From Sphingomonas psychrotolerans (GTDB lineage: Bacteria; Pseudomonadota; Alphaproteobacteria; Sphingomonadales; Sphingomonadaceae), in assembly GCF_002796605.1 (NCBI RefSeq), contig NZ_CP024923.1, positions 1,860,001-1,924,000 on the forward strand: a stretch of DNA of 64,000 nt, read 5' to 3'. Position numbers and translations under genes: made by a program. Shown piece by piece: positions 42,113 to 51,195 of this stretch; the first letter of the stretch is position 1; each line of letters opens with the position of its first letter. The notes under the pieces are model-generated. The model had not been told where the DNA came from. It did no database searches and worked only from the letters and a program-made list of their open reading frames with translations.

Positions 42113-42166
42113 TATTGAATTTCAATAATATCGATTGACGATATGAAGTGCGCGGTTTATCGATAA
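42113..42166 (+). promoter_or_regulatory. Promoter with three palindromic operators (DUF2975/XRE pair)
   Basis: TTGACG (42135-42140) and TATCGA (42158-42163) are 17 bp apart, a good housekeeping promoter. Palindrome ATATCGATTGACGATAT (42128-42144) covers the -35 and TTATCGATAA (42157-42166) covers the -10. A third, TATTGAATTTCAATA (42113-42127), abuts upstream. The two overlapping sites share ATCG/CGAT cores, which suggests repression, probably by the XRE protein of the same operon. Confidence 0.65.
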
Positions 42167-42214
42167 TCGAGAAGGCTTGGTGCAGGGTGCACTGCCGGGA
42201 AGAGGAATGAACCC

Positions 42215-42736
42215 ATGGCTCCCGATCGCCGCAGCGACCTGTTACTGACCATCTCGCGCCATGCCTTGCGCATTGCCATCGGCATCATTGCCCTCACCAT
42301 CCTCGTGGTGACCGTGGCGCTCGTCGCGCTGCTCCTCTTTCCCAACCCGAGCCTCGCCGAACGGCTTGCCGCCGCCCCTTCGGTCACCTTGCCGGTGATT
42401 CTGTTCTGCGCCGCGACCGGCATTGCAATGCTGGTGATGAGCCTCCGCTTCGCGGTAGAACTCGGGCGCATTGTCCGCACCGTGCAGGATGGCGATCCGT
42501 TCGAGCCGGGGAACGCCGATCGGCTCGCGCGCATGGGCTGGCTGGCCCTCGGCGTGACCGCCGCAGGGTGGCTGCTGATGCCGGTGGTGTCATGGCTGTC
42601 GCAACATCTCGAGGAACTCAGCGTTCAGGGGGGCAGCTCGCTCGGCGGGCTCGGTCTTGCGCTGACATTGTTCATCCTCGCCCGTGTCTTCCGCCACGGC
42701 GCCGCGATGCGCGACGATCTGCAGGGGACTGTCTGA
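42215..42736 (+). CDS. DUF2975 four-helix membrane protein
   Basis: A 173-residue protein with four predicted helices (about 19-42, 56-77, 105-125 and 140-160) and the DUF2975 segment FVELGRIVRTVQDGDPF-like (here FAVELGRIVRTVQDGDPFEP). Members usually sit next to a tiny XRE regulator, as here. The gene pair overlaps as TGATG. It may sense membrane state and modulate the regulator. The role is not known for the family. Confidence 0.82.
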   Translation: MAPDRRSDLLLTISRHALRIAIGIIALTILVVTVALVALLLFPNPSLAERLAAAPSVTLPVILFCAATGIAMLVMSLRFAVELGRIVRTVQDGDPFEPGNADRLARMGWLALGVTAAGWLLMPVVSWLSQHLEELSVQGGSSLGGLGLALTLFILARVFRHGAAMRDDLQGTV

Positions 42737-42939
42737 TGCCGATCGTGATCACGCTCGACGCATTGCTGCAGCGACGCGGCATGACGCTGACAGAGCTTTC
42801 GGAGCGCGTCGACCTGACCTTGGCCAACCTGTCGATCCTGAAGACCGGCAAGGCCAGGGCCATTCGCTTCTCCACTCTCGATGCGATCTGCCGCGAACTG
42901 GATTGCCAGCCCGCAGACCTGCTTGGCTATCAGCAATAG
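42736..42939 (+). CDS. Small XRE/Cro-type transcriptional regulator
   Basis: A 67-residue single-domain helix-turn-helix protein: VTLDALLQRRGMTLTEL-like start, recognition region RVDLTLANLSILKTGKARAI and FSTLDAICRELDCQPADLLG. This compact YozG-like type has no effector domain. Translation is coupled to the DUF2975 gene. It probably binds the palindromes around the operon promoter. Confidence 0.9.
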   Translation: MPIVITLDALLQRRGMTLTELSERVDLTLANLSILKTGKARAIRFSTLDAICRELDCQPADLLGYQQ

Positions 42940-42993
42940 CCGTCCTGTAGCGAGGCAGTGCAAACCTGCTGCCCGGCGCATCTGAGGGCATGG

Positions 42994-43029
42994 AAAAGGG
43001 CGCCGCGGGTCCTCCCGCGACGCCCTTTT
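42994..43029. terminator. Bidirectional terminator between the XRE gene and flaF
   Basis: AAAAGGGCG and CGCCCTTTT are separated by an inner CGCGGG/CCCGCG stem. The A-tract on one side and T-tract on the other serve both convergent genes. Confidence 0.88.
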
Positions 43030-43048
43030 CTGATTTCGGAAGTGCTGC

Positions 43049-43408
43049 TCAGGCCGCGAGACGCTGGCCGCGCAGTCCTTCCATGATCGTGCGGTTGAGC
43101 GAGATCAGTTCGCCGACCGGCTCGCGCCCGGCGACAACGTCGCTGGTGAAGCGTTCGACCCATAGACCGAGCGAAATGATCTGGGCGCGCAACTCCTTGG
43201 GCAGGCCGTTGCCGGTCGCACCACAATCGGTGGCGAAGGCTGACCACATCTCGCGGTTGCGGTGGAGCGGCCGCATCAGCATCGCTCCCTTCAAACCGGC
43301 GGTCTCGGCGTCCATCATTTCGCCGGTGATCTCGCTCATCAGCCGAAATTCGGCCGAACGGGGGGTTTCCGCCCTGCTGCGGGCGACCTGATAGGCAGTG
43401 AGAGTCAT
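43049..43408 (-). CDS. flaF: Flagellar biosynthesis regulator FlaF
   Basis: A 119-residue protein with the FlaF pattern: early AYQVARSRAETPRSAEF, central RPLHRNREMWSAFATDCGAT, GNGLPKELRAQIISLGLWVE and the final LISLNRTIMEGL. In alphaproteobacteria FlaF works with FlbT to control flagellin production and secretion. No flbT or flagellin gene is seen here. AAGGAG precedes the ATG. A CCTAGAA -10-like element lies about 27 bp upstream. Confidence 0.88.
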   Translation of the reverse strand: MTLTAYQVARSRAETPRSAEFRLMSEITGEMMDAETAGLKGAMLMRPLHRNREMWSAFATDCGATGNGLPKELRAQIISLGLWVERFTSDVVAGREPVGELISLNRTIMEGLRGQRLAA

Positions 43409-43448
43409 GCGGGCTCCTTTGCTGACGGTCTCATTCTAGGAAGATTTC

Positions 43449-43477
43449 GCCGAGCTGGTCTTCGCTCTTCCTATAAG
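43449..43477 (+). promoter_or_regulatory. Motility-type promoter element before the HAD gene
   Basis: GCCGAG and CTATAAG are separated by 16 bp. The predicted start near 43484 lies at or after the upstream ATG candidate at 43482, which favours the later TTG at 43524. Confidence 0.5.
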
Positions 43478-43481
43478 AATC

Positions 43482-45944
43482 ATGCGTCCACCCGATGCGG
43501 ACGCATTTTCCAGGGAAACTGCATTGGCCGATTCTATTCTTCCGCATGCACTGCCGGGCGCTCTCGATGGGCGCGACGGCATCAAGCTGCTCTCGCTCGA
43601 CTGCTTCGATACCCTTTTGTGGCGCGACACGCACGCGCCCAAGGATCTATTCGGCGCGCTCTGCGAAACCACGGTGACGCAGCGCCAATGGGCCGAGGAG
43701 CGCGCCCGCCTCGCTGCGGAGCTGCGCTACAAGCGTGGCGAAGTTAGCATCGAGGAAATCTATCGCGAGCTGCTGCCCAATGGCGGCACCGACGCCCGCA
43801 CGCTGGGCGTGCAGAACGAGATCCAGGCCGAGGCGGCACATTGCTTCGCCTTTCGCCCGACGGTCGAGCTGATGCGCACCGCCAAGGCGCGCGGACTGCA
43901 GATCATCATCGTCTCCGACACCTATCTGAACCCCGAACAGCTGCGCGGCCTGATCGCCGCCGCCGCGGGCGAAGACGTCGCCGGCATGATCGACCGCGTC
44001 TTCTGTTCCGCCACGTACGGCAAGGCGAAGAGCGAAGGTCTGTACGAGTTCATCCTCAAGGAATTGACCGTCCAGCCGCATGAGATCCTGCACATCGGCG
44101 ACAACAAGCGCGCCGATGTGGACGGAGTCGCGCCGTTCGGCGTGCCCACGCTCCACCTCAAGCAGTTCACCGAACGCAGCGAGCAGCGCCTTCGACTCGA
44201 AGCCGCGGTGGGCGCGATGTTGCACCCGGCGGCGAACGAAGTCGCCCTCACCCACCAGCCCCATCGCGCCGCGCTCTCGCTCGAGGAGCCGGTGATTGCC
44301 GACACGGCCGAGGCGTTCGGCTTCGCGACCCTGGGCCCGGTGCTCTATGGCTACGATCGCTGGCTGGCAGACGAGGCCGAGACACTGCAGGCGAAGCATG
44401 GCGGCAAGGTCCACCACGTTTTCCTGATGCGCGACGGCTATCTGCCGCAGCTGATGTACCAGGCGAGCAGCGGTCAGACCGGTCAGGCGCTGGAGATCAG
44501 TCGCTTCACTGCCACTGCCTCGACGTTCGTCGACGAAAATGCGGTCCGCCGCTATCTTGAAATCGAAGTCGAGGGCGATCCCTTCGTGGTCGCCAAGCAG
44601 ATGCTCCTGCCGAAGGACGAGATCGAGACGATCGTCAAGAAGCTGCCGCGCGGCGACGCTGCAACCCGCGGGGCGGCGTTCGCCAATGCCATCACCATCC
44701 CGTCGCGCCTGCGCCGCATCGTGAAGGCGTCGAATGCATTCGCCGGGCGGCTGGTCGCGCACGTCCGCCGCACGGTCGATCCGGCACCCGGCGACACGCT
44801 CATGCTGGTCGATCTCGGCTATAACGGCTCGGTCCAGAACGAAGTCGAGGCGCTGCTCGTGCGCAGCTTCGGCGTTCATGTCGCCGGACGCTATCTGCTC
44901 CTGCGCGAGCAATTCCGCGCGGGCTTCGACAAGAAGGGCTTTATCGGCCACGACCATTATGACGGCTATACGCTGGAAGCGCTGTGCACCAACGTCGCCG
45001 TGCTCGAGCAGCTGTGCACCGCCGCGCAAGGTTCGGTGGTCGACTATGCCGTCGACGGCGCCGCGATCCGCAAGGGCAACAGCATCAAGTCGCGCCAGTC
45101 GGCGATCCGCGAGCGCATCCAGGCGGGCGCAATCCGCTTCGCGCACATCCAGGCCGATGTCACCATCCGGGCCGCTTCGGCCCATCACGCCGCGATGTGG
45201 CGCCGCGGCGCCGCCGCGGTGCTCGGCCGGCTGATGTATATGCCGGTCGCGGAGGAACTCGCAGTGCTCGGCCAGTTCGAGCACGACGTGAACCTCGGCG
45301 TCGACAACACGGTCGCCCTGTTCGACAGCGAGATCGCGCGCAAGGGCCTGCGCCAGCGCGGCCTTTTCTACATGAAGGGTGCCGACCGCATGTACTTGCC
45401 CGCCGAGCTGCAGGGCGAGGGCATGGCGCTCAAGCTCAGCCTGCTCGCGCACAAACGCTTCGGGCTGGCGCTCAAATATGCCGATTTCGTCGACCAGACG
45501 ATCTCGCTGCCGCTGATCGTGGCGGACGGGCGCGAAGTTTCGACCGGCAACGTTACTGCAACGCCGACGCATGACGGCTATTATATGGCGCCGATCCCGG
45601 TGGGCGATTGCCGCTTCTCGGTCGGCATCCAGTTCGGCCAGCTGTTCGACTATGTCCAGGTCGACAGCGCGGTGTTCATGCCCGTCGATCGCTTCCTGAG
45701 CGACAAGGTGCTCCCGGGCACCGAGGAAATCGAGGCGGCGCCATCGCTCGAAGGCATGACCCAGGCCGCGCCGCATCTGTTCAAGTGCGCCGACGAATAC
45801 TCGTTCATGATGGTGCCCCCGCCGCCGCGGCAGGGCGACCGCCAGATGATGCTCGCCGTCGTCTTCCGTCCGATCGCCAGGCGCGAGGCCAATCCCGCGC
45901 CTGCCGCCCACAACGCCCTTCTAGCCACGGGAGCTTCCGCATGA
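43482..45944 (+). CDS. Large HAD-superfamily hydrolase of the glycan-associated type
   Basis: An 820-residue protein. The N-terminal HAD domain (about 35-230) has motif I SLDCFDTLLWRD, motif II IVSDTYLNPE and motif III/IV HIGDNKRADVDG. About 590 residues follow, including VFLMRDGYLPQLMYQ and LVDLGYNGSVQNEVE, seen in HAD proteins of polysaccharide clusters. It sits between flaF and motA, so a role in flagellin or surface glycan modification is inferred. The start may be the TTG at 43524, which has AGGGAA upstream and fits the promoter better than the ATG at 43482. Confidence 0.82.
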   Translation: MRPPDADAFSRETALADSILPHALPGALDGRDGIKLLSLDCFDTLLWRDTHAPKDLFGALCETTVTQRQWAEERARLAAELRYKRGEVSIEEIYRELLPNGGTDARTLGVQNEIQAEAAHCFAFRPTVELMRTAKARGLQIIIVSDTYLNPEQLRGLIAAAAGEDVAGMIDRVFCSATYGKAKSEGLYEFILKELTVQPHEILHIGDNKRADVDGVAPFGVPTLHLKQFTERSEQRLRLEAAVGAMLHPAANEVALTHQPHRAALSLEEPVIADTAEAFGFATLGPVLYGYDRWLADEAETLQAKHGGKVHHVFLMRDGYLPQLMYQASSGQTGQALEISRFTATASTFVDENAVRRYLEIEVEGDPFVVAKQMLLPKDEIETIVKKLPRGDAATRGAAFANAITIPSRLRRIVKASNAFAGRLVAHVRRTVDPAPGDTLMLVDLGYNGSVQNEVEALLVRSFGVHVAGRYLLLREQFRAGFDKKGFIGHDHYDGYTLEALCTNVAVLEQLCTAAQGSVVDYAVDGAAIRKGNSIKSRQSAIRERIQAGAIRFAHIQADVTIRAASAHHAAMWRRGAAAVLGRLMYMPVAEELAVLGQFEHDVNLGVDNTVALFDSEIARKGLRQRGLFYMKGADRMYLPAELQGEGMALKLSLLAHKRFGLALKYADFVDQTISLPLIVADGREVSTGNVTATPTHDGYYMAPIPVGDCRFSVGIQFGQLFDYVQVDSAVFMPVDRFLSDKVLPGTEEIEAAPSLEGMTQAAPHLFKCADEYSFMMVPPPPRQGDRQMMLAVVFRPIARREANPAPAAHNALLATGASA

Positions 45945-46016
45945 GCAGCATGCTGCCTCTCGCGGCGACCGATCGGCAGGATCGCCAGGTCGCCTGAACA
46001 ATTCGGGTCCCGGTGT

Positions 46017-46045
46017 GCCGCGATCTGCCAAATCCTTCCTATAAT
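46017..46045 (+). promoter_or_regulatory. Motility-type promoter element before motA
   Basis: GCCGCG and CTATAAT are separated by 16 bp, 35 bp before the motA ATG. Confidence 0.55.
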
Positions 46046-46080
46046 TCTGGAAACACCAGAGAAAGAAAAGCGGCAATACC

Positions 46081-46965
46081 ATGCTGAACGGCGTCGGTTT
46101 CCTCATTATCCTCGGATGCGTCTTCGGCAGCTTCATATTGGCTGGCGGGAAGATGGATATCATCCTCCACGCATTGCCGCATGAAATGATGGCGATCGCG
46201 GGTGCGGCGGTCGGTGCTTTCATCGTCTCCAATTCGATGGCGACGGTGAAGAAGGCCGGCCGCGGCATCGTGCGTTCCTTCAAGGCCGGCAAATGGAAGG
46301 CGCAGGACTATAAGGACCTGCTGACCCTGATGTTCACCGTGCTCTCGACCTTCAAGAAGGGCGGCGCGACCATGCTCGAGCCGCATCTCGATGCGCCCGA
46401 GGAAAGCTCGCTCTTCACGCCCTATCCGCGCCTTCTCAAGGACCATCACCTGATCGAATTCATCTGCGATTACTTGCGCATGATGACGGTCAACTTCGAG
46501 GATCCGCATCAGCTCGAAGCGGCGATGGATGCCGATATCGAGAAGCATCATCACGAAGAGGCCGGACCCCAGCACGCGCTGCAGGTCGTGGCCGACGGCC
46601 TGCCCGCTTTGGGCATCGTCGCCGCGGTGCTCGGCGTCATCAAGACGATGGGCTCGATCGATCAGCCGACCGAGATCCTCGGCGCGATGATCGGCGGCGC
46701 ACTCGTCGGTACCTTCCTCGGCGTGCTTCTCGCTTATTGCGTGGTGGGTCCGCTCGCCGCGAAGCTGATGGAGACGATCGAGGCGGACGCCAAACCCTTC
46801 TTCATCGCAAAGACAGCGATCGTCGCTTACGCCCAGAACCAGCCGGTTCAGGTCGCGATCGAGATCGCCCGCCGCATGACGCCCTCGGACTATGCGCCGA
46901 GCTTCCAGCAACTCGAAACTGCACTCGACGAGGCGAAAAATGGACTCAACCCTGCCACTGCCTGA
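46081..46965 (+). CDS. motA: Flagellar motor stator protein MotA
   Basis: A 294-residue stator subunit with four membrane segments: two near the N-terminus (GFLIILGCVFGSFILAGG and MMAIAGAAVGAFIVSNSM) and two after a large cytoplasmic loop (LPALGIVAAVLGVIKTMG and GGALVGTFLGVLLAYCVVG). The prolines and threonine of the ion pathway lie in the third helix. MotA and MotB form the proton channel that drives the rotor. It heads a long che/mot operon with motB ten genes later. Confidence 0.96.
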   Translation: MLNGVGFLIILGCVFGSFILAGGKMDIILHALPHEMMAIAGAAVGAFIVSNSMATVKKAGRGIVRSFKAGKWKAQDYKDLLTLMFTVLSTFKKGGATMLEPHLDAPEESSLFTPYPRLLKDHHLIEFICDYLRMMTVNFEDPHQLEAAMDADIEKHHHEEAGPQHALQVVADGLPALGIVAAVLGVIKTMGSIDQPTEILGAMIGGALVGTFLGVLLAYCVVGPLAAKLMETIEADAKPFFIAKTAIVAYAQNQPVQVAIEIARRMTPSDYAPSFQQLETALDEAKNGLNPATA

Positions 46966-47260
46966 GGCGGCGGATGACCGCGCGCTGCGCCTGCCGGCGC
47001 ACGGCACCACCGTCACTGCGGAAGACCTGCGCGTCCGCTTCGTCCTCGCCGCCGACCTCGATGACACCATCGAAGTCGATGCGTCCGAGGTCGAGAGCGT
47101 CGGCCAGGCCGTGCTCCAGCTCCTCGTCGCCGCGCGCAACGAGGCGATGGCTAACGGCCAGCGCTTTCGTATCGCCAATCCCAGCCAAGCCTTTGTCAAT
47201 CGCGTGACCAGCTGCCGCATGGCGGCCGCGATCGGACTCGAAACCGGAGACGTCCTGTGA
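46940..47260 (+). CDS. STAS-domain chemotaxis-associated protein
   Basis: A 106-residue STAS-like protein: LRVRFVLAADLDDTIEVDAS, then EVESVGQAVLQLLVAARNEA where a Ser or Thr phospho-site would lie near the SVG, and FRIANPSQAFVNRV. It overlaps motA by 26 bases and cheY by four. STAS proteins in che operons may act in anti-sigma-type switching or scaffolding. The function is unproven. Confidence 0.78.
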   Translation: MDSTLPLPEAADDRALRLPAHGTTVTAEDLRVRFVLAADLDDTIEVDASEVESVGQAVLQLLVAARNEAMANGQRFRIANPSQAFVNRVTSCRMAAAIGLETGDVL

Positions 47261-47622
47261 GCAAGTTGATCCTTACCGTCGATGACTCGGCGAGCATGCG
47301 CATGCTCCTCAAGACGTCGCTGACCGCACAGGGCTATCGCATCGAGAGCGCCAATGACGGCCAGCACGGCCTCGAGCGGATGCACGAGGTCCAGCCCGAT
47401 TTGCTGATCACCGACATCAACATGCCCAAGATGGACGGCTTCGAGCTGATTGAGGCGGTTCGCGCCGAAGGCCAGTTCCGCGGCACGCCGATCCTGGTGC
47501 TCTCCACCGAATTCTCGGACGAGAAGAAGCAGCGCGCGCGCTCGGCCGGCGCCACCGGCTGGATCACCAAGCCCTTCGAAGCCACCAAGCTGGGGGCGGC
47601 GATCCGCCGCGTCTGCCCGTGA
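47257..47622 (+). CDS. cheY: Chemotaxis response regulator CheY (first copy)
   Basis: A 121-residue stand-alone receiver: acidic pair VDDSAS at 9-10, phospho-acceptor Asp53 in LITDINMPKMDG, switch Ser in VLSTEF and Lys in WITKPFE. The GTG start overlaps the STAS stop. CheA phosphorylates CheY, which binds the motor switch or acts as a phosphate sink. Confidence 0.95.
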   Translation: MSKLILTVDDSASMRMLLKTSLTAQGYRIESANDGQHGLERMHEVQPDLLITDINMPKMDGFELIEAVRAEGQFRGTPILVLSTEFSDEKKQRARSAGATGWITKPFEATKLGAAIRRVCP

Positions 47623-49829
47623 GCGACGAACTCGACGAAATCCAGGCAATCTTCTTCGAAGAATGCACTGAAGGTCTCACCACCGCCGAACAGGGTCTGT
47701 CGGCGATGCAGGCCGGCGACGTCTCTGCCGAGACGATCGCCGGCGTGTTTCGTGCGGTTCACTCGATCAAGGGCGGCGCCGGCGCATTCGGCCACGCCGA
47801 TCTGACTGCGTTCGCACACAAGTTCGAGAACGTGCTCGACGAAGTTCGCGCCGGCAAGATCGCTCCGACACCCGGCGTCGTGAAGGTGATGCTGAGCTCG
47901 TTCGACGTGCTCGCCGACCATGTCGAGACCGCCAAGGGCCTGGCGCCGCGTCCCAACGACGCCGCCGCGCTTGCCGCGCTTGAGAAGGTGCTCGCCGACA
48001 AGGGTGTCGCGGAAGACGGCGGCGCGCCCGCTGCCGCTGCGCCTGCCCCTGCGCCTGCGCCTGCTGCCGCGCCCGTCGCCGTAGCGCCGGCGGAAGACGA
48101 ATTCGGCTTCATGCCGGTCGCCTTCTCGCTCGACGATTTCGATGCCCCGGCCGAGCCGGCTTCGGTTGCGAGCTGGACGATTCGCTTCAAGCCATCGCGC
48201 GCGGCACTTGCCAATGCCAGCGAGCCGATGCTCCTCATCCGCGAGCTCGAGACGCTCGGTGCGACGATCGAGTCGGTCGACGTGTCGGATGTGCCGCCGC
48301 TGCGCGATCTCGATCCCGAGGACTCCTATTTCACCTGGGTGCTGAGCATGCCGGGCGACGTTCCCCGGAACGACATCGACGACTGCTTCGACTTCGTCTC
48401 CCCGGATTCGCTGATCGAAATCACCCGCAACGAAGTCGAGGCCCCTGCCCCGGCGTTCGAACCCATTCCGGCACCCGTGCTCGAGCTGGAACCGGCCGTG
48501 GAGGATTTGATTCCGTTCGTGCCGGTCACTGCCTCGATCGAGGACCTCACCGCGCAAGTCCAGCAAGTGGTGGCGGATCTCGCCGCCACGCCGATGACCC
48601 CGACGCCCGCGCCGGTGATCCCGACGGAGAGCGCGGCACCCAAGCAGGTGAACGAGGCGTCGCAGACGATCCGCGTCGATTTGTCGAAGCTCGATCTGCT
48701 GCTCAATCTGGTCGGCGAGCTGGTGATCCGCAATTCGATCCTCGCCGACCGGCTGTCGCCCGCCGACCGTCAACGCGTCGAACTGCCCGAGCTGGCGCGC
48801 CTAACACGCCAGATCCAGGACAATGTCATGTCGCTGCGCGCGCAGCCGATCAAGCAGGCCTTCAGCCGGGTGCCGCGCATGCTGCGCGACCTCTCGGTCG
48901 AGACCGGCAAGCAGATCGAGCTGGAGACCGTCGGCGAGACGACTGAAGTCGACAAGGGCGTGATCGAGAAAATCGGCGATCCTCTGACGCACATGATCCG
49001 CAACGCGGCGGATCATGGCCTCGAAAGCACCGAAGAGCGTATCGCCGCGGGCAAGTCGCCCGTTGGAACGATCAAGCTGTCAGCCGAGCAGAAGGGCGCC
49101 CGCATCTTCGTGCGGGTCCAGGACAATGGCCGCGGCATCAATCGCGAACGCGTCAAGTCCAAGGCGATCGAAAAGGGCATCATCTCGGCCGATGCCGTCC
49201 TCTCGAACGAGGAAATCGACCAGCTGATCTGCGCACCGGGCTTCTCGACGGCCGAGACGATCTCGAACATCTCGGGTCGCGGCGTCGGCATGGACGTGGT
49301 CCGTTCGAACGTCGAGGCGCTTGGCGGCCGCGTCGAGATCCACTCGGTTCCCGGCGAAGGCACCACCTTCACGATGATTCTGCCGCTGACGCTCGCGATC
49401 CTCGACGGCATGATCGTCCGGCTCGCCAGCCAGCGCTTCGTCCTGCCGCTCGCCCATGTACTCGAGACCGTCCAGCCCGAGCCGGGCCAGGTCAAGCGCA
49501 CTTCGCCCGACAGCGAAGTGATCGACATGCGCGGCGAATATGTCCCCGTGAAGCGGGCGACCGAGATTTTCGGTCTCAACGACGATCGTCTCGTCGAGGA
49601 CTCGCTGGTCGTGATCGTCGAGAGCGAGCACGGCAAGGTCGGTCTGGTCGTCGATACGATCGATGACCGCCGCGAAGTGGTGATCAAGAGTCTCGACCAG
49701 AATCTCCACCCGATCCGCGGGCTCGGCGGCGCCACCATCCTCGGTGACGGTTCGATCGCGCTCATTCTCGATATCGAGGCGCTCGTCGCCTCCAGTAACC
49801 GCTACACTCCCAAAGGACTGGCCGCATGA
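47619..49829 (+). CDS. cheA: Chemotaxis histidine kinase CheA
   Basis: A 736-residue kinase with Hpt domain (RAVHSIKGGAGAFG, His48), a proline/alanine linker and a P2-like domain (WTIRFKPSRAALANASEPML), dimerisation helices (VDLSKLDLLLNLVGELVIRN), an HATPase domain (LTHMIRNAADHGLES, GRGVGMDVVRSNV) and a CheW-like C-terminal domain. It starts with GTG overlapping cheY as GTGA. The core of the sensory complex with the receptors and CheW. Confidence 0.97.
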   Translation: MSDELDEIQAIFFEECTEGLTTAEQGLSAMQAGDVSAETIAGVFRAVHSIKGGAGAFGHADLTAFAHKFENVLDEVRAGKIAPTPGVVKVMLSSFDVLADHVETAKGLAPRPNDAAALAALEKVLADKGVAEDGGAPAAAAPAPAPAPAAAPVAVAPAEDEFGFMPVAFSLDDFDAPAEPASVASWTIRFKPSRAALANASEPMLLIRELETLGATIESVDVSDVPPLRDLDPEDSYFTWVLSMPGDVPRNDIDDCFDFVSPDSLIEITRNEVEAPAPAFEPIPAPVLELEPAVEDLIPFVPVTASIEDLTAQVQQVVADLAATPMTPTPAPVIPTESAAPKQVNEASQTIRVDLSKLDLLLNLVGELVIRNSILADRLSPADRQRVELPELARLTRQIQDNVMSLRAQPIKQAFSRVPRMLRDLSVETGKQIELETVGETTEVDKGVIEKIGDPLTHMIRNAADHGLESTEERIAAGKSPVGTIKLSAEQKGARIFVRVQDNGRGINRERVKSKAIEKGIISADAVLSNEEIDQLICAPGFSTAETISNISGRGVGMDVVRSNVEALGGRVEIHSVPGEGTTFTMILPLTLAILDGMIVRLASQRFVLPLAHVLETVQPEPGQVKRTSPDSEVIDMRGEYVPVKRATEIFGLNDDRLVEDSLVVIVESEHGKVGLVVDTIDDRREVVIKSLDQNLHPIRGLGGATILGDGSIALILDIEALVASSNRYTPKGLAA

Positions 49830-50320
49830 CCACCAAGACTGAAACTGCGAGCGACTGCAAGATCGTCACCTTCACGCTCGGCAAGCAGACTTTCGGAATC
49901 GACATGGGTGCGCTCATCGAGATCCGCGAATGGGACGAACCGACTCCGCTCCCCAACGTGCCCCGGTTCATCAAGGGCGTCAGCAACCTTCGCGGCAACG
50001 TGATCCCCGTCGTCGGCCTCGCCGAGCGGCTGGGCTGGGAGCCGAGCGTGATCCATGCCCGCTCGTGCATCCTCGTCGTCAGCATCGCGGGCAAGCAGGC
50101 GGGCTTCCTCGTCGACGAAGTCAACGACATCGTCGGGATCAGCCGCAGCGATATCCAGCCGGCCCCCGAGGTCGAGACGATCGAATCGAGCGTGATCGAC
50201 GGTCTGGTGCGCATCACCACGCGCGCCAAGGACGGCACTCGCGACGAGAGCGGCACCATGGTGCTGCTGCTCGACCTCGAAGCGCTGAGCCTGACCAAGC
50301 ATCTGGATATGGCAGCGTGA
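49826..50320 (+). CDS. cheW: Chemotaxis coupling protein CheW
   Basis: A 164-residue SH3-like coupling protein: VTFTLGKQTFGIDMGALIEI, then PNVPRFIKGVSNLRGNVIPV, with the conserved NLRG motif, and GFLVDEVNDIVGIS. It links receptors to CheA. The ATG overlaps the cheA stop. Confidence 0.96.
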   Translation: MTTKTETASDCKIVTFTLGKQTFGIDMGALIEIREWDEPTPLPNVPRFIKGVSNLRGNVIPVVGLAERLGWEPSVIHARSCILVVSIAGKQAGFLVDEVNDIVGISRSDIQPAPEVETIESSVIDGLVRITTRAKDGTRDESGTMVLLLDLEALSLTKHLDMAA

Positions 50321-51195
50321 GCCGCGCCGGGGGCGCCGTGGCGCTCGCCGGCGGCAACGCGATGGCTGCGGCAAATGCGGAGCTCATGCCCCGCGATTTC
50401 GCCGCAATCGCCGCGATCATGCACAGCGACGCCCGCATCGAGCTGAGCGAAGCGAAGACCACTTTGGTCCAGTCGCGCCTGGCGCGGCGGCTGCGCGAGC
50501 ATGGCCTCAGCCGGTTCTCGGAATATGTCGCGATGGTCCAGTCGGACGCGCAGGAACGGCATGCGATGGTGGTGGCGCTGACCACCAACCACACGCACTT
50601 CTTCCGCGAGCCGCATCACTTCGAGCATTTCCGTGAGACGGTCCTGCCGGTGCTCAAGCGCAAACAGGGGCCGGTCCGGATCTGGTCCGCCGGCTGCTCG
50701 TCGGGTGAAGAGGTCTACACGATCGCGATGTGCCTGCTGGGCCCTGATCGCACGTCGGCGACCTGGCTGCGCACTGCCGACGTCCGCCTGCTCGCGACCG
50801 ACATCGCGCCGCACGTCGTCGAGTCCGTCCAGCGCGGCTTCTATGCGGACAATGTCGCGTCGGGGGTTCTCGAGCCCTATCGCAGCACCTGGATGCGTCC
50901 CGCGCCGGGCGGCTTCGTGATGGCCGACGAGGCGCGCCAGATGGTCACCCCACGGGTGCTCAACCTCTTTGAGAAGTGGCCGCTAAAGGCCCAGTATGAC
51001 GTGATCTTCTGCCGCAACGTGATGATCTATTTCGGCGATCCTGCGAAGGAGGAGCTGGAGGAGCGTTTCGTCAACCAGCTCGCGCCTGGCGGTCATCTCT
51101 ATATCGGCCATTCCGAACGACTGATCGGCCCGGCGGCGAGCCGGATGAAGTCGTGCGGCCATACGATTTACGCGAAGCCGGAGACCAGGGGATGA
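50317..51195 (+). CDS. cheR: Chemoreceptor methyltransferase CheR
   Basis: A 292-residue SAM-dependent methyltransferase: N-terminal helical domain (LVQSRLARRLREHGLSRFSE), TTNHTHFFREPHHFEHF, SAM motif RIWSAGCSSGEEVYTIAM and IFCRNVMIYF. It methylates receptor glutamates for adaptation. GTG at 50317 overlaps the cheW stop; an internal ATG at 50362 is an alternative start. Confidence 0.95.
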   Translation: MSRAGGAVALAGGNAMAAANAELMPRDFAAIAAIMHSDARIELSEAKTTLVQSRLARRLREHGLSRFSEYVAMVQSDAQERHAMVVALTTNHTHFFREPHHFEHFRETVLPVLKRKQGPVRIWSAGCSSGEEVYTIAMCLLGPDRTSATWLRTADVRLLATDIAPHVVESVQRGFYADNVASGVLEPYRSTWMRPAPGGFVMADEARQMVTPRVLNLFEKWPLKAQYDVIFCRNVMIYFGDPAKEELEERFVNQLAPGGHLYIGHSERLIGPAASRMKSCGHTIYAKPETRG

